DNA from: Brevundimonas sp. MF30-B
GTDB lineage: Bacteria > Pseudomonadota > Alphaproteobacteria > Caulobacterales > Caulobacteraceae
NCBI RefSeq assembly: GCF_004683885.1
Contig: NZ_CP038440.1
Coordinates: 2,514,001-2,578,000, forward strand
DNA: 64,000 nucleotides
Direction of reading: 5' to 3'
Shown: positions 41,980 to 50,747 of the stretch, one piece after another
Layout: each line of letters opens with the position of its first letter
How positions within the stretch are numbered: position 1 is the first letter of the stretch
The notes under the pieces: generated by a model
The model's input: only the letters and a program-made list of their open reading frames with translations
Database searches by the model: none
What the model was told of the DNA's origin: nothing
Translations under genes and position numbers: made by a program

Positions 41980-42993
41980 ATGTCGCTTGACGCCTTCATC
42001 GCCGGCCTGCCCAAGGCCGAACTGCATCTGCACATCGAGGGCTCGCTGGAGCCCGAGCTGATGTTCGAGCTGGCGCGGCGCAACGGCGTGGCGATCCCCT
42101 TCGACAGCGTCGAGGCGGTTCGGGCGGCCTACGACTTCTCGAACCTCCAGGACTTCCTGGACATCTATTACGCGGGGGCGAACGTCCTGCTGACGCGTCG
42201 GGACTTCGAGGATCTGGCCTTCGCCTATTTCCAGCGCGCGGCCGACGACCAGGTGCGCCACGCCGAAATCTTCTTCGACCCGCAGACTCACACCGACCGC
42301 GGCGTGGCCTTCGAAACGGTTCTGGAGGGCCTGTGGGACGGCATGCAGCGCGCCGAGCGCGAGCTGGGCGTCACCTCAAAGCTCATTCTGTGCTTCCTGC
42401 GCCACCTGGAAGAGGATGCGGCGTTCGAAACCCTGCGTCAGGCCGAACCCTATCTGGACCGGATCGCGGGCGTGGGGCTGGATTCGTCCGAGGTCGGCCA
42501 TCCGCCGTCCAAGTTCGCCCGCGTCTTCGATCGGGCCGGCGAGCTGGGCCTGAAACGCGTCGCCCATGCGGGCGAGGAAGGCCCGCCGGCCTATGTGCAC
42601 GAGGCGCTGGACCTGCTGCACATCGACCGCATGGATCACGGCAATCGCTCGATGGAGGACGAAGCCCTGATCGCGCGCCTGGCGGCCGAACGGATGACGC
42701 TGACGGTGTGCCCACTGTCCAATCTCAAGCTCTGCGTCGTCGATGATCTGAAGGCGCATCCCGTTCCCGAGATGCTGCGCCGCGGCCTGCACGTGACGCT
42801 GAACTCCGACGATCCGGCCTATTTCGGCGGCTATGTGAACGCCAACTACGCCCAGCTGACCGACGCCGTGGGCCTGACCCGCGAGCAGCTGACGCAGCTG
42901 GCGATCAACAGCTTCGAAGGCAGCTTCCTGCCCGAGACTGACAAGGCCGCGCGCATCGCCGAGGTGCGGGCTTACGTCGCCCAGGCGGCCTGA
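41980..42993 (+). CDS. Adenine deaminase (adenosine deaminase-like, type 2)
   Basis: A 337-residue amidohydrolase-superfamily deaminase. Zinc ligands and catalytic residues: His16/His18 (ELHLHIEGS), HAGEEGP, DHGNRSMED and SDDPAYFGGY. The segment GLDSSEVGHPPSKF is typical of the adenine-deaminase branch (as in yeast Aah1) rather than true adenosine deaminase; this choice is by motif only. The ATG at 41980 follows GGAG; a longer in-frame start at 41893 would lie within the palindromic repeat and was rejected. It is co-oriented with argS. Confidence 0.9.
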   Translation: MSLDAFIAGLPKAELHLHIEGSLEPELMFELARRNGVAIPFDSVEAVRAAYDFSNLQDFLDIYYAGANVLLTRRDFEDLAFAYFQRAADDQVRHAEIFFDPQTHTDRGVAFETVLEGLWDGMQRAERELGVTSKLILCFLRHLEEDAAFETLRQAEPYLDRIAGVGLDSSEVGHPPSKFARVFDRAGELGLKRVAHAGEEGPPAYVHEALDLLHIDRMDHGNRSMEDEALIARLAAERMTLTVCPLSNLKLCVVDDLKAHPVPEMLRRGLHVTLNSDDPAYFGGYVNANYAQLTDAVGLTREQLTQLAINSFEGSFLPETDKAARIAEVRAYVAQAA

Positions 42994-43042
42994 CGAAAGT
43001 CTGCTGGCGCGGGTGCGAAACCCGGCCTAAGGGCGTGGCGAC

Positions 43043-43966
43043 ATGTCACGCCCCTCGCCCCGCCTGGCCGCGCTCGGCCTTCTGATCCTGTGCGCCGCCG
43101 TGCTGGGGCTGGCCCCGATCCTGGTGCGGTTGACCGACACCGGGCCGGCGGCGGCGGGCTTTTGGCGCTTCCTGCTGTCCCTGCCGCTTCTGGCGCTGCT
43201 GTGCGCGCGACCGGGCGGCGGGGGCCTGGGCCTGCCCGCCAAGTGGATGGTGGTGGCGGGCGCGTTTTTCGCCCTGGACCTCAGCTTCTGGCACTACGGC
43301 ATCGTCATGACCTCGGTCGCCAACGCCACGGTGCTGTGCAACCTGACGCCCGTGGTCGTGACCGCGTTCGGCTGGATCGTCTTCAAGGAGACGCCCAAGC
43401 GGCTGTTCATGCTGGCGCTCGGTCTGGCGCTCGGCGGAGCGTTCGCCATGGCGGCGGGCGCGGACGGCGCGCAGGGGACCAATCCCCTGCTGGGCGACAT
43501 CTTCAGCCTGTCGGTGGCGCTCTGGTACGCCGGCTATTTCCTGGCGGTGAAGGCGGCGCGAGCGACGGCCGGGGCCATGCGCATCACCTTCTGGGCCACG
43601 GCGGTGGGCGTGGTTCCACTGCTGCTGGTCGCGCTGATGCTGGGCGAACGGATCATTCCGGCCAGCGCCGGCGGCTGGGCGGCCTGCATCGGCCTGGCGG
43701 TCATGCACGTGTTTGGTCAGGGCGGCGTGGCCTGGGCGCTGGGCCGGCTGCCGGCGTCCCTGACAGCGGTGACGGTGCTGATCCAGCCTGTCACGGCGGG
43801 CCTGCTGGGCTGGTGGATCTTCGCCGAGACCCTCACGCCGGTGCAGGCGCTGGGCGGCGCGCTGGTGCTGGGCGGCGTGGTGCTTGCGCAATGGTCGAGC
43901 CGCAGCCTGCCGCCCACAGCGAAAACGGGCGCAGAAGCCAAAGCCCCCGCGCCCGTGTCGATCTAG
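43043..43966 (+). CDS. EamA/DMT-family transporter
   Basis: A 307-residue inner-membrane permease of the drug/metabolite transporter superfamily, with ten predicted helices in two EamA repeats. Typical segments are ILVRLTDTGPAAAGFWRFLLSLPLL, SVANATVLCNLTPVVVTAFGWI and the second repeat's GQGGVAWALGRLPASLTAVTVLIQPVTAGLLGWWIF. The transported compound is not predictable. It follows the adenine deaminase by 49 bp on the same strand and is convergent with the cold-shock gene. Confidence 0.92.
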   Translation: MSRPSPRLAALGLLILCAAVLGLAPILVRLTDTGPAAAGFWRFLLSLPLLALLCARPGGGGLGLPAKWMVVAGAFFALDLSFWHYGIVMTSVANATVLCNLTPVVVTAFGWIVFKETPKRLFMLALGLALGGAFAMAAGADGAQGTNPLLGDIFSLSVALWYAGYFLAVKAARATAGAMRITFWATAVGVVPLLLVALMLGERIIPASAGGWAACIGLAVMHVFGQGGVAWALGRLPASLTAVTVLIQPVTAGLLGWWIFAETLTPVQALGGALVLGGVVLAQWSSRSLPPTAKTGAEAKAPAPVSI

Positions 43967-43977
43967 ATTTTCAGGCC

Positions 43978-44181
43978 TTAAAGGACCTTGAGATCGATCG
44001 CCGACGTCTTGCCGCGCTGGTTTTCCAGCTCGTATTCGACCTTGGCGTTCTCATCGAGGCCCTGAAGACCGGCCTTCTGAACGGCGGTGATGTGAACAAA
44101 CACGTCATTGCCGCCGCCATCGGGCTGGATGAAGCCGTAGCCCTTGGTGGAGTTGAACCACTTGACCGTGCCGGTCGCCAT
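43978..44181 (-). CDS. Cold-shock protein (CspA family)
   Basis: A 67-residue single cold-shock domain, an RNA chaperone. RNP1 is KGYGFIQP and RNP2 VFVHI, and the start [16 protein letters not shown] is canonical. GGAGACGCAGAC precedes the ATG. It has a long 5' region (about 180 bp to the next gene), where cold-shock mRNAs often carry regulatory structure. I did not identify a specific element there. Confidence 0.96.
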   Translation of the reverse strand: MATGTVKWFNSTKGYGFIQPDGGGNDVFVHITAVQKAGLQGLDENAKVEYELENQRGKTSAIDLKVL

Positions 44182-44365
44182 GTCTGCGTCTCCGTAAACG
44201 CGCTTTGCCAGGCGGGCCTCCACGCAGGATGACCCGTCAGCCCATCTGGACAAGCTCGTTCGGACGAAGGAGCGAGACGCGGGTTTGGACCCCGCGAAAT
44301 CCGGGCTGCGGACGCTTTGTCTCCCGCGAAATGGAACCGGTCAACCGCAAAGGCGCAGCCCGTGG

Positions 44366-45133
44366 TTAAGACGATCGGGCGCAAATCCCGCGACGCGCGG
44401 CGTCGAGATGAAAATGATCGGCGTGGGCGGCGTTGTAATCGGGCGTCAGAACATTGCCGAACAGCCTGCAGCCGCCGTCGCGCAGCCGCCGCAGGAACTC
44501 GGCGCCCTCGGGGCCCGCCGGCCCCTCTCCGTCCCAGTCGCGCAGCACCGAAACCGTCCGACCGTCGTCCAGGCGGATGCCCGCCACGTCGAGCGCATTG
44601 GCGCGTGCATGCTGACTGGGCCGGTCGACCGAACTCTGCGAGCCGTACACGCGGCGGCAGGCATAGGTGCCCAGATTGTCGATGCCGGTCGCCTCAGCCC
44701 CCATGACCTCGCGGGCTGCGGGCTGGATGACGTGGCGGTCCCACAATACGTGGCGCACCGCCATTGGGCACTGCATGATGACGCCGGCGGGCGCCAGAGG
44801 CGTGGCGCCATCGCCCAGCCGCACCGCGCCCTGGACAATGCAGAAGCCGCCCTCGTTGCGGTCTGCGGCTCGACTGACCTGGACACCGGCGTCGCGCAGC
44901 AGGGCCATGCAGGTTTCGGTCGCGGCCTCTACCTCGTCCTCCGAGGCGTTCAGCGCCACGTCCAGCCGCGCCACCTTGGCCGAGGTCGCCATGCCGATCG
45001 GCTGGTTCAGATCCAGCGGCGTCCAGGGCAGATCCTGTGGAGGGGCGAACCGGTCCAGCAACAGAAAGCCGCCGCATGCGGCCAGCGCCAGCAGGCTCAG
45101 CCCGGTCCAGAAGTTCGCCAGATCGCGTCTCAT
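44366..45133 (-). CDS. Extensin-like family protein
   Basis: A 255-residue membrane-anchored or exported protein. It has an N-terminal hydrophobic segment (residues ~8-25: TGLSLLALAACGGFLLLDRF) and an extensin-like C-terminal domain. That domain carries the conserved cysteines and GTYACRRVYG, SQHARANALDVAGI, and the terminal HADHFHLDAA motif of this D-Ala-D-Ala-peptidase-related fold. A role in envelope or peptidoglycan chemistry is plausible. The ATG at 45133 was chosen at the start of the hydrophobic segment. It is divergent from ppk2. Confidence 0.88.
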   Translation of the reverse strand: MRRDLANFWTGLSLLALAACGGFLLLDRFAPPQDLPWTPLDLNQPIGMATSAKVARLDVALNASEDEVEAATETCMALLRDAGVQVSRAADRNEGGFCIVQGAVRLGDGATPLAPAGVIMQCPMAVRHVLWDRHVIQPAAREVMGAEATGIDNLGTYACRRVYGSQSSVDRPSQHARANALDVAGIRLDDGRTVSVLRDWDGEGPAGPEGAEFLRRLRDGGCRLFGNVLTPDYNAAHADHFHLDAARRGICARSS

Positions 45134-45194
45134 GGCCACCGCAACGCCGCAGACACGCTTGCGGCTCCGCCGGCTGCGGCCCACAGTCGCAGCC

Positions 45195-45941
45195 ATGAGC
45201 AAACGCGACGACTACGACGCCGAGCTGGAGCGTCTCCAGATCCAGCTGGTCGAGACCCAGGCCTGGACCATCGACAAGGGTCTGCGGACCCTGATCGTGT
45301 TCGAAGGCCGCGACAGCGCGGGCAAGGATGGCGCCATCAAGCGGCTGACCGAGCACATGTCGCCGCGACAGACCCGCGTCATCGCCCTGCCCAAGCCGAC
45401 CGACCGCGAACAGACCCAGTGGTATTTTCAGCGCTATGTCAGCCACCTGCCGGCGGCGGGCGAGACGGTGATCCTGAACCGGTCCTGGTACAATCGCGCG
45501 GGCGTCGAGCCGGTGATGGGCTTCTGCACGCCCGAGCAGTACGAGCGCTTCCTCAAGGACGCCCCGCATTTCGAGCGCATGCTAGCCGATGACGGAATCA
45601 CCCTGATCAAGCTGTGGCTGGACATCACCAAGGGCGAACAGGCCGAGCGGCTGGCCGCGCGTGTGGAGGATCCGCTGAAGCGGTTCAAGGTCTCGTCCCT
45701 GGACGCCGAGGCCCAGGCGCGCTGGAGCGACTATTCCGCCGCGCGCGACCGGATGTTCGAGGCCACCGACCACGAGGACGGCCCCTGGACCATCATCGCC
45801 ACCGACAAGAAGAAGACCGCTCGTCTGAACGTGATGCGCCACATCCTGACGCGCCTGGGCCGGCCGGGTTTAAAGGCTGAACGCCCCGACCCCGACGTGG
45901 TCTTCCCGGCCCGCAAGGCTCGGGGTCGCGTGGCGCCCTAG
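45195..45941 (+). CDS. ppk2: Polyphosphate kinase 2
   Basis: A 248-residue PPK2-family kinase that phosphorylates nucleoside diphosphates (or monophosphates) from polyphosphate. Walker A is EGRDSAGKDG (residues 37-46) and the Walker B region is ILNRSWYNRAGVEPVMGFC. The lid segment KRFKVSSLDAEAQARWSDY is present. It fits the single-domain class I type; nucleotide preference cannot be read. The ATG at 45195 starts 61 bp from the divergent extensin-like gene. The TAG overlaps the stop of the convergent serine hydrolase (CTAG). Confidence 0.94.
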   Translation: MSKRDDYDAELERLQIQLVETQAWTIDKGLRTLIVFEGRDSAGKDGAIKRLTEHMSPRQTRVIALPKPTDREQTQWYFQRYVSHLPAAGETVILNRSWYNRAGVEPVMGFCTPEQYERFLKDAPHFERMLADDGITLIKLWLDITKGEQAERLAARVEDPLKRFKVSSLDAEAQARWSDYSAARDRMFEATDHEDGPWTIIATDKKKTARLNVMRHILTRLGRPGLKAERPDPDVVFPARKARGRVAP

Positions 45942-47044
45942 ACTTCCTGCATCAGCCGTGCCGCCAGGGCCTTGCCGGCCGGCGCGCCCTTGGCGAAATC
46001 GTTGGAAAGGGCGAAGACCGCTCGCCCCTGCTCCGGAGCGACGAGCGCAATAGCGTGCCACAGGGTGTTGGAGCCTTCGTGCGCCAGAGATCGCGTTCCG
46101 CCTGCGAGCGGATCTGAAGGATTGATGATCCACCCGTGTGCGTACGGACGGCCCTCGCCCGCAGGCGGCGTGGTCAGGTGACGGAAGCGTTCACTGGACA
46201 GCAGGCCTTCGCCGCCGCTCAACCAAACCTGCAGCCACCGGGCGTAGTCGGCGACCGACATATGCGTCCCGCCCCCTGGCCGCATGAACGCGGGATTATC
46301 GCCGCGCGCCGGATCAACGGAGATGGTCGCTCCGCCTGCGGCTGACCGATGGCCTCGGGGCTCATCGCCTTGGGGCGCTCCGAAGCCCGCTGTGGGCAAC
46401 TCAAGCGGCTGGAATATCTCGGTCGTAAGCGCGTCCTCCCAAGTCTGACCCAGCGCCTGCTCGATCGCTGCGCCGATCAGCGCATATCCGGCGTTGCTGT
46501 AGGCGAAGGAGCCGGGCGCGCCGCCCGGAACCTTGGCCAACGTCGATGCGGCGAAGGCGGCGCGCTGTTCTCGCAGCGGCCTCTGATCGCCGTGGGCGGT
46601 GACCAAAACTTCGCGCGTGATCAGTTCGCGATCCAAAAGCCCTGCCCGATGGTTCATCAGATCGTCGGCGGTGACAGCGGCAAGCGCCGGATGGATTTCT
46701 GCGCCGGCGAACAGTTCAGCCAAGGTCGCTCCGTGGGCCATCCGGCCCTGATCGACCAGCCGAGCGTAGAGGGCGGCGGTCATGGCCTTGGTGTTGGAGC
46801 CCAGGTGCCAGCGATCCTTCAGCGTCGCCGGCGCCGTTTCGCCCAGCGCCCTCACGCCGCGCACGCCAGACCATTCAAGACCCTGCCGGCCCACCACCGC
46901 CGCCGCAATTGCCGGCGGCCCGTCCTCAGCGAAGGCGGCGTCCAGCCAGGCGTCACGATCCGCGCCGCGCGCCGCGGCTAGATTGGGCAGCACCAGCGGC
47001 GCTGCGGTGAAAGCGCCAAGCACGGCGCGGCGTGGGATGGTCAT
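45938..47044 (-). CDS. Serine hydrolase, beta-lactamase/penicillin-binding-protein-like family
   Basis: A 368-residue exported serine hydrolase of the class C beta-lactamase-like superfamily. A twin-arginine-like signal starts MTIPRRAVLGAFTAAPLVLPNLAAA. The SxxK motif is SNTK (Ser83-Lys86), the YxN motif YSN in FAYSNAGYALIG, and HEG is in RSLAHEGSN. This family includes D-Ala-D-Ala carboxypeptidases, esterases and beta-lactamase-like enzymes; activity is not determined here. The ATG at 47044 gives the cleanest signal peptide. Confidence 0.88.
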   Translation of the reverse strand: MTIPRRAVLGAFTAAPLVLPNLAAARGADRDAWLDAAFAEDGPPAIAAAVVGRQGLEWSGVRGVRALGETAPATLKDRWHLGSNTKAMTAALYARLVDQGRMAHGATLAELFAGAEIHPALAAVTADDLMNHRAGLLDRELITREVLVTAHGDQRPLREQRAAFAASTLAKVPGGAPGSFAYSNAGYALIGAAIEQALGQTWEDALTTEIFQPLELPTAGFGAPQGDEPRGHRSAAGGATISVDPARGDNPAFMRPGGGTHMSVADYARWLQVWLSGGEGLLSSERFRHLTTPPAGEGRPYAHGWIINPSDPLAGGTRSLAHEGSNTLWHAIALVAPEQGRAVFALSNDFAKGAPAGKALAARLMQEV

Positions 47045-47144
47045 GCGGGCCTCCTGTCGTCGTGAATGGCTAACCCCCGCGATCCGGCGACGCACGTTAG
47101 AAACCCGTAATGACGAGGCGGCCTCCCGCAGCTATGAGCCTTTG

Positions 47145-48170
47145 ATGACCTCTCCCCCCCTGCCCGACGCCGGATCGAACTGGGTGGACCGGCATGCGCC
47201 AGACGGGCTGAAGCCGTGGCTGAAGCTGGGGCGGTTCGACCGGCCCATAGGCATCTGGCTGCTGCTTCTGCCGGGCCTGCAGGGGATCGCCCTGGCGTTG
47301 GCGCAGTATCGGGCGACGCCGGGACTTTATGAGTGGTGGCTTGTGCTGGGTTTCACGATTGGGGCCTGCCTGATGCGGGCGGCGGGTTGCGCCTTCAACG
47401 ACATCGTCGATCGCGACTTCGACGCCCAGGTGGCGCGCACCGCCGCTCGGCCTATTCCGTCCGGTCAGATCAGCGTGAAACAAGCCTGGGGCTTCCTGAT
47501 CGGCTGCAGCCTGATCAGCCTGCTGATCCTGCTGACCCTGCCGGTCGCCGCCATTCTGCTCGGTGTCGGTTCGCTTGCGCTGGTGGCGGCCTATCCGTTC
47601 ATGAAGCGCATCACCTGGTGGCCGCAGGCCTGGCTGGGCCTGACGTTCAACTGGGGCGCGCTGATGGGGTTCGCAGCCGCCCTGCCCTTGGCCGCCGCCG
47701 TCATCCTGCCGCCCGAGCTGCGCGGCGAACTGCGCCCCTTTCTGTGGCAGGCGCCGGCCGAAACGGGGACCGTCGCGTTGCATCCCGCCGCCTATTGGCC
47801 CGCCGTGCTGCTGTGGCTGGGCGGAGTGGTCTGGACGCTGGGCTACGACACCATCTACGCGCTGCAGGACATCGAGGACGACGCCATGGTGGGCGTGAAA
47901 TCCTCGGCCCGGCGGTTGGGCGGAAGAACCGGCGTGGGAGTGGCGATCTTCTATGCGCTCGCGGTGCTGTTCGCTCTGCTGGCGGGGCTGGCGGCGGGCC
48001 TGGGCCCCATCTTCTTCCTGGGTCTGATTGTCTATGCGGCGCATCTGGTCTTGCAGGTCAGGCGGTTGCGGCTCGATGATCCCATGCGCGCCCTGACCCT
48101 GTTCCGCAGCAATCGCACGACGGGGCTGATCCTTCTGGCCGCGATCGCGTTGGGAAGCTTGACCGTCTGA
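47145..48170 (+). CDS. ubiA: 4-hydroxybenzoate polyprenyltransferase
   Basis: A 341-residue inner-membrane prenyltransferase of ubiquinone synthesis, attaching the polyprenyl chain to 4-hydroxybenzoate. The first Asp-rich motif is NDIVDRDFD (residues 85-93) and the second is YALQDIEDD, as needed for Mg-prenyl-diphosphate binding. Multiple transmembrane helices and GRFDRPIGIWLLLLPG near the N terminus agree. The ATG at 47145 matches the family start; the frame is open upstream. Divergent from the serine hydrolase. Confidence 0.95.
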   Translation: MTSPPLPDAGSNWVDRHAPDGLKPWLKLGRFDRPIGIWLLLLPGLQGIALALAQYRATPGLYEWWLVLGFTIGACLMRAAGCAFNDIVDRDFDAQVARTAARPIPSGQISVKQAWGFLIGCSLISLLILLTLPVAAILLGVGSLALVAAYPFMKRITWWPQAWLGLTFNWGALMGFAAALPLAAAVILPPELRGELRPFLWQAPAETGTVALHPAAYWPAVLLWLGGVVWTLGYDTIYALQDIEDDAMVGVKSSARRLGGRTGVGVAIFYALAVLFALLAGLAAGLGPIFFLGLIVYAAHLVLQVRRLRLDDPMRALTLFRSNRTTGLILLAAIALGSLTV

Positions 48171-48194
48171 GTTCATGTCCAGGAGTCTTCACGG

Positions 48195-49034
48195 ATGACC
48201 GCGCATCTTCGCCTGCTGATCCTCGGGGTCGCCGCTTCCGCCGTGCTGGCCGCCTGCGACCGCCGCGAAGCCGCCACCACCGCCCCGCCTGCGCCCGGAG
48301 ACCAGGCGGCAGCGACCGCGCCGACCGATGCCCAGGCGCCGATGACCTATGAGAGCACGAACCAGTTCGCCTCGGTCAAGCTGACCCTGCCCGAGCCGAT
48401 CAAGGCCCAGCCCGAGCTGCACAAGGCGATCTACGCGCAGGCGACACGTGACCTCCGACAGTTCGTGGAGGGCGCCCAGGCCGACCGAACCGAGGCCGGC
48501 GGTGACCAGGGCCTGCCGCCGTATGAGAAACAGACCGACTATTTCGCCGGCGCCGAGACCGGCCGGCTGTTCAGCCTCCAGCGTCGCGACTTCGACTACA
48601 CGGGCGGGGCGCACCCCAACACGCTGTATTCCGCCGCCCTGTGGGACAAGACCGCCAAGCGGATGGTGACGCCGGCCGAGCTGTTCGCGCGCGGGGCCGA
48701 CCTGTCGCCGCTCGACCGCGCGCTGTGCGCCGCCATCAACACGGCGAAGAAGGCCCGCGATCCATCGGCGGAGCCTCTGACGCTGGGCGGCAAGGACTGG
48801 TCGTGCCCACGGGCGTCGGCCACGCCCTTCGTGCTGACGCCCGGCACCACGCCGGGCAAGGCCGGCGGCCTGACCTTCCTCATCGGCCCCTATCAGGTCG
48901 GCCCGTATGCCGAGGGCGCCTATCAGATCGCAATCCCCCAGAGCGCTTTCGCTCAGCTGATCGCCAGCGATTACGCAGGCGAGTTCGCCGGCCAGCCGAC
49001 GCGGACCGGCGACGTCACCCCGCGCCAAAGCTAG
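48195..49034 (+). CDS. DUF3298/PdaC-like domain lipoprotein
   Basis: A 279-residue lipoprotein. The signal peptide MTAHLRLLILGVAASAVLAAC ends at Cys21. A Pro/Ala/Thr-rich linker leads to a DUF4163/DUF3298-type region with DFDYTGGAHPNTLYSAALWDKTAKR and the C-terminal LIGPYQVGPYAEGAYQIAIPQSAF. This tandem fold occurs in extracellular PdaC- and RsiV-like proteins. The start is 25 bp after ubiA and the 3' end overlaps the convergent hydrolase by 4 bp. Function unknown. Confidence 0.85.
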   Translation: MTAHLRLLILGVAASAVLAACDRREAATTAPPAPGDQAAATAPTDAQAPMTYESTNQFASVKLTLPEPIKAQPELHKAIYAQATRDLRQFVEGAQADRTEAGGDQGLPPYEKQTDYFAGAETGRLFSLQRRDFDYTGGAHPNTLYSAALWDKTAKRMVTPAELFARGADLSPLDRALCAAINTAKKARDPSAEPLTLGGKDWSCPRASATPFVLTPGTTPGKAGGLTFLIGPYQVGPYAEGAYQIAIPQSAFAQLIASDYAGEFAGQPTRTGDVTPRQS

Positions 49035-49999
49035 TCGGCCAGGAAGGCCTCCAACAGCCGAGCGAACCGCTCCGGCTGGTCGGCCATGATGAAATGGCGG
49101 CTGTCGTCGACACGGATCAGTCGGACATTGGGCAGGGCTGCGTATTCACGCGACCATAGCGCGTCGGCCATGGCCGCGGGGGCGCCGCCGTCGGCGTCGG
49201 CGGCGTAGAGGGCGGTGACCGGGGTGGTCATGGTCGAAAGCTGAGGTCGGAGATCCGTGGTCATGACCTCACGCATGGCCGCAGCCATGGCGTGGCGGTC
49301 GGAGGTCATGGACCAATCCACCATGGCCGCGCGCGTGTCGTGATCGCGGCTGAAGCCCTGTGCAGCGCCGCCCTGTCCCGCCCGGAAGGCCGCCTCATCG
49401 GTCGTCAGTATGGCTTGAGCCGCTTGGTCGGCGAACGGGCGCGCCGTCTCGGCCGTGGCCTGGGGACCATACAGGGCCGAGAAGAACGGCAGGCTGTCCA
49501 CGCTCATCAGCCGGCCGACGTCACCTGGATGGGCGTGCGCCAGCTTGAGCCCGATCAGGGCGCCCATCGAATGACCCACCACCGCCGGCGCAGAGAGGCT
49601 CCGTGACCGGATGTAGCGATCCAGTTCGGCCACGACCGGGTCGATGAACGGGCCGTCGCCGTGCGTCCACGGCTCGCCCGCAAATCCGGCCAACTGCACC
49701 AGATGAACCCTATGCGTGGCCTTGAGCCGCTCGGCGGTGGCGCGCCAGACTTCGCGAGACGAGGCGAAGCCGGGGATAAGGATCACGTCCGGCCCCTGCC
49801 CCAGAACCTCGACCGACAGCCGGTCGGAGGCGAAGGGCGCGGCCTGGACGGCGCCGGGCGTCTCCGCCCAGGCCTGGGCGGCGACCATCAGGCTGGGCGC
49901 GCACACCGCCAGGCCGATCAGGGCCGCCTTCCAGCGCGACGACTTGGCGGTCGATTGGGCGCGCGTCTTCACGCGCCCGCGGATGAGGGCGTTCAACAT
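49031..49999 (-). CDS. Alpha/beta-hydrolase
   Basis: A 322-residue alpha/beta-hydrolase with a membrane-spanning or signal segment (residues ~25-46). It has an oxyanion region ILIPGFASSREVW, nucleophile motif GHSMG (Ser144), acid in ADADGG and the terminal His in DDSRHFIM. GGAG precedes the ATG at 49999. It is upstream-adjacent to an XRE-family regulator that reads toward it with only 30 bp between, so it may be co-transcribed with the regulator/membrane-protein pair. Substrate unknown. Confidence 0.88.
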   Translation of the reverse strand: MLNALIRGRVKTRAQSTAKSSRWKAALIGLAVCAPSLMVAAQAWAETPGAVQAAPFASDRLSVEVLGQGPDVILIPGFASSREVWRATAERLKATHRVHLVQLAGFAGEPWTHGDGPFIDPVVAELDRYIRSRSLSAPAVVGHSMGALIGLKLAHAHPGDVGRLMSVDSLPFFSALYGPQATAETARPFADQAAQAILTTDEAAFRAGQGGAAQGFSRDHDTRAAMVDWSMTSDRHAMAAAMREVMTTDLRPQLSTMTTPVTALYAADADGGAPAAMADALWSREYAALPNVRLIRVDDSRHFIMADQPERFARLLEAFLAD

Positions 50000-50029
50000 T
50001 GTCGGCTCCTTTGAAAAGCGGCCCGCGCC

Positions 50030-50227
50030 TCAGGCGTGGGGATTGTCGAAGATGTCTTCCACCGCCTGCTCGAACAGGGCGGCGATGCGGTAGGCGAGGT
50101 CTAGAGAGGGGTCGTGCTTCTCGGTCTCCAGGGCGTTCACCGCCTGGCGCGAGACCCCGAGCTTTTCGCCCAGATCGGCCTGGGTCCAGCCGCGCTCGGT
50201 GCGCAGCAGCTTGAGCCGGTTCCTCAT
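50030..50227 (-). CDS. XRE-family transcriptional regulator (65 residues)
   Basis: A compact helix-turn-helix regulator: MRNRLKLLRTERGWTQADLG, then the recognition part GVSRQAVNALETEKHDPSLDL and a short helix ending EDIFDNPHA. It is of the YozG type. Its ATG overlaps the stop of the upstream membrane-protein gene (ATGA), so the two are coupled. Such regulators often control their own operon; the CCTGAC repeats upstream are candidate sites. Confidence 0.92.
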   Translation of the reverse strand: MRNRLKLLRTERGWTQADLGEKLGVSRQAVNALETEKHDPSLDLAYRIAALFEQAVEDIFDNPHA

Positions 50228-50631
50228 GCCCTGGAGCTCTGGACGAAGGGCGCGATGCAGCCGAACGCGCCCCAGAACAGGGGATAGACCAGCCAGGCGG
50301 GCAGATGCGGCGCGCCCGCGAAGGTCTCGCCGAAGCCCCACAGGGTCGCTCCGGCCAAGGCGATGCCCGTGGCGAGGATGAACTGCCTGGCGGTCATTGC
50401 GCGCACGTATTCATCGCTGTCGCGGATCAGCGCCAGGGTGGCCCAAATCTGGCCGATGACAGGCGCGGACACCGCAATCGCCAGAATCCAGCCTGCCGGC
50501 TTGCCGATCACCTCGTCGAACACGCCACCCATCGCCGCCAGGCAGATCAGCATGTACGGGCCCATGAAGGCCATGGTGCGGATGACGTATCGCCGGTGCG
50601 CAGACGTGCCCCCATTCCATGCTCTGATCAT
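50224..50631 (-). CDS. Small four-helix membrane protein paired with an XRE regulator
   Basis: About 135 residues with four hydrophobic segments (residues ~22-42, 47-72, 88-108 and 112-130) and a soluble N terminus. It resembles membrane proteins that are commonly encoded beside small XRE regulators, but I cannot name the family. Two adjacent ATG codons follow GGGAGG; the second (50631) has the better spacing. It is the first gene of a short minus-strand operon. Confidence 0.75.
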   Translation of the reverse strand: MIRAWNGGTSAHRRYVIRTMAFMGPYMLICLAAMGGVFDEVIGKPAGWILAIAVSAPVIGQIWATLALIRDSDEYVRAMTARQFILATGIALAGATLWGFGETFAGAPHLPAWLVYPLFWGAFGCIAPFVQSSRA

Positions 50632-50654
50632 CATCGCCTCCCTAAAATGTAAGG

Positions 50655-50714
50655 CCACCCTGACACCGGTCATGTGTAATGTCAACCTGACTTTTTATCA
50701 GGGCAGCCTGACAT
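50655..50714. promoter_or_regulatory. CCTGAC-repeat operator/promoter region of the XRE module
   Basis: The motif CCTGAC occurs three times (50659-50664, 50686-50691, 50707-50712), and one copy forms an inverted repeat CCTGA-N7-TCAGG (50686-50702). On the minus strand a TTGACA -35-like box overlaps the middle copy. This is the layout of an autoregulatory operator for the XRE gene, and it also lies just upstream of the divergent desaturase. Direct binding is inferred. Confidence 0.5.
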
Positions 50715-50747
50715 TGGATCGCCCGTGTCGAAGCGGTATGATGTTGA

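Noticed and set aside
43978-44253. A longer (91-residue) version of the cold-shock protein
   Set aside because: The extra N-terminal residues have no cold-shock-domain match, and the ATG at 44181 gives the canonical 67-residue form with a GGAG site.
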